Source: Gemmatimonadaceae bacterium (lineage in GTDB: Bacteria > Gemmatimonadota > Gemmatimonadetes > Gemmatimonadales > Gemmatimonadaceae). Taken from it: a stretch of DNA of 64,000 bases. Within the stretch, counting starts at the first letter, position 1. Each line of letters opens with the position of its first letter. The stretch covers positions 62,001 to 126,000 of the forward strand of contig JAICKA010000002.1 of NCBI GenBank assembly GCA_025928185.1, given 5' to 3'. The notes beneath the pieces were generated by a model, which did no database searches, had not been told where the DNA came from, and saw only the letters and a list, made by a program, of their open reading frames with translations. Shown here piece after piece: positions 50,401-58,096 of the stretch. Position numbers and translations under genes: made by a program.

Positions 50401-52193
50401 CGGCGCTCACCGGTCTCATGGACCGGCGCCTCGAGCGCCTGTCGCCCGAAGCGCGTCGCGTGCTCAATACCGCGGCGGTGATCGGCCGCATCTTCGACAT
50501 CGACCTGGCCATGGCGGCCGGTGCGGGCGAGGAAGACGAGATTCTCGATGCGCTGGACGAAGGCATCGCGCACGCCGTCATCGAGCCGTGGTCGGAGTCG
50601 TCATCCGGAAGCCACTTCTCGTTCACGCACGGATTGCTCGTCGATGCAGTCCGCCGCGCAATCAATCCGCGTCGCGTCGCGCGCATTCACGCGCGAGTGG
50701 CGGCGGCCATGGAGGCGCGGTGCCCGGAGAACGTCGCCGAGATCGCCATCCACTACGATCGCGCCGGCATTCCGCAGAAGGCGTACGGACATGCGATGGC
50801 TGCGGGAAGCGCCGCGCTCGCCGTGTACGCACACGACGAGGCACGCAAGTTCTTCGAAGTGGCCGAACGCGCGGCGGGCGATCCGGCGGATCGTGCGCGT
50901 GCGCTGCACCACCTCGCGGAAGTCGCCGAGACGGAGAGCCGTTACGCGCTGACCGAAGAGCTGTGCGATCGCGCGCTTGCTGGTCTGGAAAACCAGGCGG
51001 ACGACCATCGGCTGCTCGCCCTGCGCCGCATGCGCGAGCGGGTCCGCGCGGTGCAGGGTCAGCCGGCCTCGGAAACGATTGCGGCCTGCCGCGAGCTGCT
51101 CGTCAAGGCGCGCGAGCTGAAGCTCGCCGGCGAGGAAGCGGCAATCCTGAACATGATCTCGATGTATCAGGGCCGACTCGGCGAGTGGCGCGAAGCGGAA
51201 GAGGTGGCGAGCGAAGCCGTGGCGGCCGCGGAACACGCGAATGATCCGCGCCTGCTCGCGGAAGCGCTCACCCGACTCGGCATGTCGATGATGGACCGTC
51301 GCTCCGAGGAGTCGACGGACTACTATCACCGCGCACTGACGCTCTTCCGCGAAGTGGGTGATCGGCTCGGCGAGGCGAAGTGCTACATCAACATCGGCAT
51401 CATCCATCACCGCGCCGGTGAGGCGACCGCGGCCGAGGCCGCGTTCGATCACGCACTGGAAGCGGCGAACAGCGCGCACGCGCTGGACATTGCCGGTCTC
51501 GCCGCCTTGAATCTCGGCGTGCTCTATCTGCGCCGCGGCCAGCGCGATCTCGCCACTGAACGCTTTGGTGAGGCGCTCAAGCGCTTCACGGAAGCGGGCA
51601 GCGAGTCGCATCGTTTGGCGACGCTGTACAACATGGCAAACCTGGCGCGCGAGACCGAAGACTGGGCAACGGCTTCCGAGCTGTACGACCAGGTGGTGGC
51701 GGTTGCGTCGCGCATCGGCCAGCCGGACATCGAGCTCGGGGCGAAGGCGGGTCAGGCGCTCGCGGCGCTCGCTGTCGGCGCACGGTCGGTCGCCGAGGAT
51801 GCGATGCGGTGGATCCGCACGAACGTCGAGCCGCGTCCGGACTGGTGGTTCCAGGGACGCGACATGGTCGACGCGCTCCGCGTGCGTCTCGCGGCGGATC
51901 GCGGCGACGATGCGCACGCACTTCGATTGCTCCACGAGGCGGTCGACATCGCGGGGCAGCACGACATGTACGTCGCCGCGTATCTCGTGGCCGAGTGTGC
52001 GCCTTCGCTGCTGCGCTGCGGCGACGGCCTGCTCGAGTTGATCGAACGGATCACGCCGGATGTCGAGGCGCTCGGCTTCGCCGGCGTCGCCGAGCGGCTC
52101 GCGTCGCTCCGCGTCGCGCTTGGTGCCGCCACGCAGAACATCAACCCGCCGGGCCTTGCCGCAACATCGGCTGGCCTGACGTCGGCCGCGTGA
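47430..52193 (+). CDS. 1587-aa multidomain signalling protein: TPR - HD-GYP - GGDEF (AGDEF) - STAND/AAA ATPase - TPR
   Basis: [30 protein letters not shown] (HD-GYP); [20 protein letters not shown]...[12 protein letters not shown] (GGDEF); [11 protein letters not shown] and [12 protein letters not shown] (NTPase); TPR-like helices at both ends. Confidence 0.9.
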   Translation: [1587 protein letters not shown]

Positions 52194-53248
52194 CGGTGCC
52201 CGATGCTGAACTACGGCAGGGAATCGTGACGAATCCCGCATCGATCCGGCCGACGCCGGTCGGCACCGACGCGCACGGCGGCCACGAATTTTCCGCCGTG
52301 GTGGCCGAGAGCCACGCCATGCGCCACGCGATCCACATGGCGCGTCGCATTGCCACGACGCACGTGCGGGCACTGCTGCTCGCCGGTGAAGCAGGTACCG
52401 GCAAGGAGCTGATGGCTCGCTGCATTCACAACGCGGGCCCGAACGCCAACGCGCCGTTCGTCTCGGTGAACTGTGCGTCGATTCCCGCGCCGTTGCTCGA
52501 TGTCGAGTTGTTCGGAACGAATCCAACGCGACACGACATGTCGCGCAAGGTCGGCGTGCTCGAGCTCACCGGTCGCGGCACCGTGTTTCTCGATGAAGTC
52601 GGCGAGATGCCGCTGGCGTTGCAGGATCGACTGCTGCGCACGCTCGAGGAATACGTGATTCCGCTTCGAGGCGCCGAGTTCGATCATCCGGTGCATTGCC
52701 GCGTGATCGCGGCGAGCAAGACGCGGCTCGAGGATCGGGTCGCCTCCGGCGCGTTCCGCGAGTCGCTGCTGGCGCGACTGTCGGTGCTGCGCATCGAGCT
52801 GCCGCCGCTCCGCGAGCGCGACGAGGACGCGCGGCTGATCGCCGAGCATCTGCTGGCCGAGGCCACGCGGCTGCAGGGCGCTCCGCATCGCAAGATCGGG
52901 CTCGACGCGGCAGCCATTCTGCGGTCGCACCGCTGGCCCGGCAACGTTCGCGAGTTGAAGCATGTGATCGAACGCGCGCAAGTAATTTGCGACGGTTCGC
53001 TGATTGGTGCGGAGCACCTCTCGATCAATCAGCGCCGCTCCGGTGCGCGCGCGGTGCGCGGCACGGCGGCGTTCGCGGAGATCCGCATTCCGTCCGACGG
53101 CAAGCCGCTGCGCGACATCGAGCGCGAGGCGCTCGAGCTCACGTTGCAGCTCACGGACAACAATCAGAGTGCAGCGGCGCGAATGCTGGCGATCTCCCGG
53201 CCGACGCTGCTCCGCAAGCTGCGTTCGTTCGGCCTGGCCAGAGAGTAG
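52190..53248 (+). CDS. AAA+ bacterial enhancer-binding-protein-like regulator without GAFTGA, Fis-type HTH
   Basis: GEAGTGKELMARCIH, DVELFGTNPTRHDMSRKVGVLELTGRGTVFLDEVGEMP, HRWPGNVRELKHVIERA, NNQSAAARMLAISRPTLLRKLR. GTG start overlapping the upstream TGA is plausible. Confidence 0.85.
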   Translation: MTVPDAELRQGIVTNPASIRPTPVGTDAHGGHEFSAVVAESHAMRHAIHMARRIATTHVRALLLAGEAGTGKELMARCIHNAGPNANAPFVSVNCASIPAPLLDVELFGTNPTRHDMSRKVGVLELTGRGTVFLDEVGEMPLALQDRLLRTLEEYVIPLRGAEFDHPVHCRVIAASKTRLEDRVASGAFRESLLARLSVLRIELPPLRERDEDARLIAEHLLAEATRLQGAPHRKIGLDAAAILRSHRWPGNVRELKHVIERAQVICDGSLIGAEHLSINQRRSGARAVRGTAAFAEIRIPSDGKPLRDIEREALELTLQLTDNNQSAAARMLAISRPTLLRKLRSFGLARE

Positions 53249-53250
53249 AA

Positions 53251-54306
53251 TCAGCGCTGCGGAGCGCGGGCAGAGCCCTGAGCGGGCTGCTGCTGCGTGA
53301 GGCAGTGCAGCGTGCCCAATCCCCACACGAGATCCACGGCGTGTACGCCGATTACGTGTCGCCCGGGGAACAGCTCGGCGAGCGTCGCGAGCGCGATCCG
53401 GTCGTTCCGGTCGTTGAACGTGGGCACGATCACGACGCCGTTGGCGATATAGAAGTTCGCATAGCTCGCCGGCAGCCGCTCGCCGTTCATCTCGACGGCG
53501 CGGGGATACGGCAGCTTGACGACGCGCAGCGCCCCGCGCTCGCCGCCAGCCAGTTGCAGCCGGTCGAAATTGTCGACTGAGCGGCGGTGATTCTCGTCGT
53601 CTGCCGGGTCCGGCTCGTAGGCAAGCACGATGACACCGGGCGCGGTGAAGCGAGCCACATCGTCGATGTGGCCGTGCGTATCGTCGCCGACGCAGCCCTG
53701 ACCGAGCCAGATTGTCTGCCGAATGCCAAGGGCCTGATGAAACACGCGCTCGTAGCCGGCACGGGTCAGTCCGGGGTTGCGCGCCTGCACGGGCGAGAGC
53801 AGGCATTCCTCGGTGACGAGGAGCGTGCCTTCGCCATCGGTCTCGATCGCGCCGCCCTCGAGCACGACGCGCTCGCCGGTGTCGTCTCGCACGGGTTCGA
53901 TGCGCGGCAGACCGGTAATGCCGGCGATGGCCTCGCCGACCTGCGCGTCGCGTTCATAGTTGTCGTATTTCGCCCAGGCGTTGAAGCGCCAGTTGACGAG
54001 CGACACCGATCCGTCGTCGTCACGGACGCCGGTCGGACCGGAATCGCGGAGCCAGACGCGATCCGTCGGAACGACGTGCAGCCGAACGTTCTGCCGCACG
54101 CCGTGCGCCTCGAGCGCGCGCCGGGCGTCGTCGCGCACGGTCTCGCTCTGGCAGAGGATCTCGACGCGCTCGTACTGATGCAGAATCCGCACAATCTCGG
54201 CGTAGACCCACGGAATGGGCGCGAGCTTTCCGGGCCAGTCCGGCTCGTGATGCGGCCAGGCAATCCACGTGGCGTCGTGCGGTTCCCATTCGGCGGGAAA
54301 GATCAT
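53251..54306 (-). CDS. aguA: Agmatine deiminase
   Basis: PAEWEPHDATWIAWPHHEPDWPGKL, TDRVWLRDSGPTGV, WRFNAWAKY, GCVGDDTHGHIDDVARF, LGTLHCLTQQQP. Confidence 0.94.
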   Translation of the reverse strand: MIFPAEWEPHDATWIAWPHHEPDWPGKLAPIPWVYAEIVRILHQYERVEILCQSETVRDDARRALEAHGVRQNVRLHVVPTDRVWLRDSGPTGVRDDDGSVSLVNWRFNAWAKYDNYERDAQVGEAIAGITGLPRIEPVRDDTGERVVLEGGAIETDGEGTLLVTEECLLSPVQARNPGLTRAGYERVFHQALGIRQTIWLGQGCVGDDTHGHIDDVARFTAPGVIVLAYEPDPADDENHRRSVDNFDRLQLAGGERGALRVVKLPYPRAVEMNGERLPASYANFYIANGVVIVPTFNDRNDRIALATLAELFPGRHVIGVHAVDLVWGLGTLHCLTQQQPAQGSARAPQR

Positions 54307-54314
54307 TGGCGGAT

Positions 54315-54373
54315 AACGGTGGAACGGTGGAACGGTGGAACGGTGGAACGGTGGAACGGTCGAACGGTGGAAC
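54315..54373. repeat. 8-bp tandem repeat AACGGTGG x7 (one variant AACGGTCG)
   Basis: Read directly; period 8 from 54315. Confidence 0.95.
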
Positions 54374-54386
54374 CGAGCCTGAGCCG

Positions 54387-54418
54387 TTCATGCGTTCATG
54401 CGTTCATGCGTTCATGCG
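54387..54418. repeat. 8-bp tandem repeat TTCATGCG x4
   Basis: Read directly; the last unit contains the stop codon of the C-N hydrolase gene. Confidence 0.95.
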
Positions 54419-55347
54419 CCGAGGTACCGGCTGAGGATCGGCGCGTATGCGTCGATGCGGCGGTCGCGCAGGAACGGCCAGTTGCGACGTGTGTCCTCGA
54501 TCAGTTTTGGATCGCAGCGCGCGATGAGAATTTGCTCATCGGTGCCGGCTTCGGCCAGGATGCGGCCGAACGGATCGGCGATGAACGAATTCCCGAAGAA
54601 CTCGATGCCGTTCGTGCCTGGCTCGTCCTCGTGGCCGACGCGATTGGGCGATGCGACGTACACGCCGTTGGCAATCGCGTGGGCGCGCTGCATCGTCCGC
54701 CAGGCGTCCACCTGCGCCTCGCCGAACTCCGCCTTCTCCGACGGGTGCCAGCCGATGGCCGTGGGATAGAACAGGATGTCGGCGCCGAGCAAGGAAGTGA
54801 TGCGCGCCGCCTCGGGATACCACTGATCCCAGCAGATCAGCACGCCGATGTCCGCGTAACGCGTCTTCCAAACCCGAAAGCCGCTCGCCTGCTTCGCCAC
54901 CTGGCCGATCGCGTCGATGCGGTCATCGTTCGCCGCGTCGCCGGGCGTGAAGTAGTACTTCTCGTTGAACAGCGGATCGTCGGGAATGTGCATCTTGCGA
55001 TATACGCCCAGCAGCGACCCGTCCGCATCGATGATCGCCGCCGAGTTGCGATAGATTCCGCGCGCTTGTCGCTCGAATAGCGGAACGATCAGCACGACCG
55101 CGAGCTCCTTCGCCAGCGCCTGCATGCGATCGGTCGTCGGCCCGGGTATCGGCTCCGCGATGTCGAACCGCTCGCACTTCTGCGACTTGCAGAAGTACGG
55201 CGCGTTGAACAGCTCCTTCAGGCAGATGATCTGCGCGCCCTGCACCGCGGCCTGACGGACGCGATCGACCGTCGCACTGACGGTCGCCGCGGTGTCGTCG
55301 CTGGCGCGATCCTGAATGATGCCGACGGTGAAGGGGGAGGCGGACAT
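54412..55347 (-). CDS. aguB: N-carbamoylputrescine amidase (carbon-nitrogen hydrolase)
   Basis: ICLKELFNAPYFC, KMHIPDDPLFNEKYYFTPGD, IGVLICWDQWYPEAAR. Start reassigned to 55347. Confidence 0.93.
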   Translation of the reverse strand: MSASPFTVGIIQDRASDDTAATVSATVDRVRQAAVQGAQIICLKELFNAPYFCKSQKCERFDIAEPIPGPTTDRMQALAKELAVVLIVPLFERQARGIYRNSAAIIDADGSLLGVYRKMHIPDDPLFNEKYYFTPGDAANDDRIDAIGQVAKQASGFRVWKTRYADIGVLICWDQWYPEAARITSLLGADILFYPTAIGWHPSEKAEFGEAQVDAWRTMQRAHAIANGVYVASPNRVGHEDEPGTNGIEFFGNSFIADPFGRILAEAGTDEQILIARCDPKLIEDTRRNWPFLRDRRIDAYAPILSRYLGA

Positions 55348-55409
55348 GACGGAAAGGTAATTGGTCCCTGGTCCATGGTCCGTCGTCCGTGGTGTCGCGC
55401 GCGTGGGTC

Positions 55410-55916
55410 TGTTGCGCCGAATCGGGTTGGACTGCGTCGGAGACGCGGATTGTGCGGAAACTGGCGGACGAGGCGCGGACTGGCGGCTACTCGCGCACGC
55501 AGACTGTCGCGCCACGCGTCAAAAGCAATTGGTGTCTTATCCGTTCGATCCGTCGCATCTGTGTCATGGCTCTCCAAACTTTCGCGCCTTGCTTCGGAGA
55601 AGTTCGCGAAGCTGCGGAGAACTGTGGAGAACTGCGGAGAACGACTGAGAGGACTTCAATGCTGGGGGGTTGAGGCAGCTATCCTCGACAAAGGATTGCT
55701 CTTTCCATGACGCGCCGAGAATCTCGAGGTTGAGGTGCGGTGCAGTTGTTCATCATGCATCACCGCCCGCCGGCAACGCCTCTCCGCGCCTGTCCGCAGT
55801 TCTCCGCAGTTCTCCGCAGTTCTCCGCGACCCCTTTCCTCTCTCTGAGATGTAGCCGGCCCGCGGCCGCCGTGGCGCGACGGCCCATCGCGCCACGCAGG
55901 TCGCAACCGGGCTAGG
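55410..55916. repeat. Diverged inverted partial copy (copy B) of the 40747-41483 element
   Basis: Shares CGCCGAATCGGGTTGGA..GACGCGGATT..GCGGAAACTGGCG.ACGAGGCGCG and GCGGAGAACTGCGGAG..CTCCGCAGTTCTCCGC blocks with copy A in opposite orientation. Confidence 0.8.
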
Positions 55917-55937
55917 GAGTCGGCGGAGGGAACCGCA

Positions 55938-57287
55938 TTACGAGATGATCGCGATCACGATGTCGGTGACGTTCGTGCCGGTCGCGCGCCGCGGGATGAG
56001 CGCACCGGCGGCGGCGAGCGCGCCGTTCGATTCATGCGACGCCAGCGCTGACGCCGGATCGCGTCCCGATTCGGCGATCGCGCTCCACGTCGAGCGGTCG
56101 ACGATCGCGCCGGCGGCGTTCGTCGAACCGTCGCGTCCGTCGGTGCCGGCTGCGAGAACCGTGATGCCGTTCGCTTGATCGCCGGCATCGTGCAGCACCT
56201 GCGCCGCGGCGAGCGCGAGCTCCTGGCAGCGGCCGCCGCCTGCGCTCCCACTGTTCGCCCCGGCCGGCAGCGTGACGGTCGTTTCGCCGCCCCAGATCAC
56301 GCAGTGATGATGCGTCCCGCGCGTTCTCGCTCCGACGAGCTGGCGTGCGATCATCGCGCCGAACTGCGACGCTTCCCCGGTCATCGGTTTCGTGGCGATC
56401 TCGATCGCCATGCCGTTCCCGCGCGAGCGCACTACGGCCGCCGCGCCGTCGACCGCCAGCCGATTGTTGCCTATCACCTTGGCACTCACGTGCGCGAACG
56501 CCGGATGCGTGGCGCGCGGCGTTTCCGGAATCGTGCCGCGCAGGACCGCGGTGAGATACTCGCGTTGTGCTTTCGGTATTCGGTCGAGCAGCTTCGCACG
56601 CTCGAGAATCGTTTCGACGTCTCGAGCCGTCGTGTCGTCCGGCACGCACGGCCCGGAGCCGATTACGCCGAGATCGTCGCCGGGCACGTCGGAAATCGCG
56701 AAGCAGCGCGTGGCAGTCGGCGCGAGCGCTAGCGCGAGACGACCCGCGCTCCAGCGAGAGAATCGCTTGCGCACTGCGTTCATCTCGCCGATCGACAAAC
56801 CGGAACCGAGCAGGATCTCGTACAACGCCGTGAGATCGGCCTCGCGCATGTCGCGCAACGGCGCGGCAATGAGGCTCGTCGCGCCACCGGAGATCAGCAC
56901 GACGGCCACATCGTTGCCGCGCCGCGTGGAGGTCAGCTCGCCGATGCGGTTCGCCGCCGCGAACGAGTTGCGTCCCGGAACCGGATGATCGCCGCGCATC
57001 GCCGACACCGTCGGATACGGCGACGCGCTCTCCTCGGCACTCACCACGAGGCCGCCGACGATCGAGTGCAGCGAGCGGAGCAAGGAAGCGACGGCAGCAG
57101 AGGCCATCTGCGGCGCCGCTTTGCCGAAGGCGAACAGCCAGATCGGACACGAACGGTCGATCTGGAGCGCGTCCAGCGCGCGCGACGTCGCCGGACCGGG
57201 TGCCGCGCCCGCGACGGCGGCGTCGTACAGGTCGGTCAGCAGAGAGCGGCTGGCGACCGTCGACGGGGCCGTCGCGGCGTTGTTAAT
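55938..57287 (-). CDS. Glycerate 2-kinase (MOFRL family); likely ATT start at 57287
   Basis: ISGGATSLIAAPL, SDVPGDDLGVIGSGP, AGTDGRDGSTNAAGAIVD. Conserved N-terminus LLTDLYDAAVAGAAPG...IWLFAFGKAAPQMASAAV lies upstream of the first ATG (57107). Confidence 0.82.
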   Translation of the reverse strand: MNNAATAPSTVASRSLLTDLYDAAVAGAAPGPATSRALDALQIDRSCPIWLFAFGKAAPQMASAAVASLLRSLHSIVGGLVVSAEESASPYPTVSAMRGDHPVPGRNSFAAANRIGELTSTRRGNDVAVVLISGGATSLIAAPLRDMREADLTALYEILLGSGLSIGEMNAVRKRFSRWSAGRLALALAPTATRCFAISDVPGDDLGVIGSGPCVPDDTTARDVETILERAKLLDRIPKAQREYLTAVLRGTIPETPRATHPAFAHVSAKVIGNNRLAVDGAAAVVRSRGNGMAIEIATKPMTGEASQFGAMIARQLVGARTRGTHHHCVIWGGETTVTLPAGANSGSAGGGRCQELALAAAQVLHDAGDQANGITVLAAGTDGRDGSTNAAGAIVDRSTWSAIAESGRDPASALASHESNGALAAAGALIPRRATGTNVTDIVIAIIS

Positions 57288-57909
57288 TCGACGCTCCGGT
57301 GGACGGGAGCGTGCGGGCTACCGCCGCACCAAGGTCGGTGTACGCCTGCCCGGACAGCACGTTGAAGTGAAGTATGCGCGCCGCGATACGGCCGTCGGGG
57401 CCGATCACGAACACGTTGCGCGTGTCGTACTTGCTGTCTGCCGATCCGTACAACTTGGCAACGCGCTGATCGGGATCGCTGGCGAACAGAATCGGGAAAT
57501 CGGATTCCCGCGCCCAGTCTCCCTGCACGGTGTCCGCGTCGACGCTGATGCCGACGACCAGCACCTTGCGTCCGTTGTTGAAGAGCGTGGCATACTGATC
57601 ACGGTATGCCTCCATTTGAATCGTTCAGCCTTTGGTCCGCGCCTTGGGAAAGAAGGCGAGCACGACCGTTTCGCCGCGGTGGTCGGCCAAATGGAATGGG
57701 TCGCGGAGGAGCCCGTAACGTGTGGCGCCCGGCAGGCTAAAATCGGGCGCGAGCTGCCCGACGTCTGGAGCGGCGCTCGGCGCGGCTGACGTCGGCTGCT
57801 GCGCGGCGGCGCGACTACTCATTGCCGCGGCCGCGAGGCCGAAGGTGGTCAGTACGCTGAGAGGACGGCGAAAGTGCATGCGCGTGTTCCCCGGGTGTGA
57901 TATGGCCAA
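57283..57909 (-). CDS. Exported peroxiredoxin (AhpC/TSA, BCP-like), candidate selenoprotein with Sec at the in-frame TGA 57625-57627
   Basis: Track ORFs 57625..57909 and 57283..57615 are in the same frame, separated only by TGA-ACG-ATT-CAA. Product: ...VGQLAPDFSLPGATRYGLL...ETVVLAFFPKARTKG-U-TIQMEAYRDQYATLF...VLVVGISVDADTV... Signal peptide MHFRRPLSVLTTFGLAAAAMSSRAAAQ (alternative start 57879). Confidence 0.8.
57589..57610 (-). promoter_or_regulatory. Candidate bacterial SECIS element (stem-loop after the Sec UGA)
   Basis: mRNA sense: UGA-ACGATTCAAATGGA-[GGCATAC]-CGTGATCA-[GTATGCC]; perfect 7-bp stem, 8-nt loop starting 21 nt after UGA. Confidence 0.65.
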
Positions 57910-58096
57910 GATGATGACTTCCTATGCGGAGCGCAATCCGTTGCGGTCGCATGGTGTTCCATCGTCATGGACAGCGGCTGTTTCGACAGATGGACACCGC
58001 ACTGTCGCAACCCGGCGAATCGGCGGTTAACAGCCGGAACGGCACATGCCAATTCACTCCTGTGGACATTGTGAACATGGCGACGAGGAGATTCCG

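Noticed and set aside
50601-52526. 641-aa minus-strand ORF
   Set aside because: Antisense to the 1587-aa signalling gene; no recognisable domain.
54315-54418. CRISPR array
   Set aside because: Units are 8 bp and contiguous with no spacers; no cas genes in the window.
57283-57909. Two separate small genes (57283..57615 and 57625..57909) as given by the ORF track
   Set aside because: Same frame, only TGA plus three codons apart, and together they make one contiguous peroxiredoxin with the TGA at the catalytic Cys position; a pseudogene or base error remains the main alternative.
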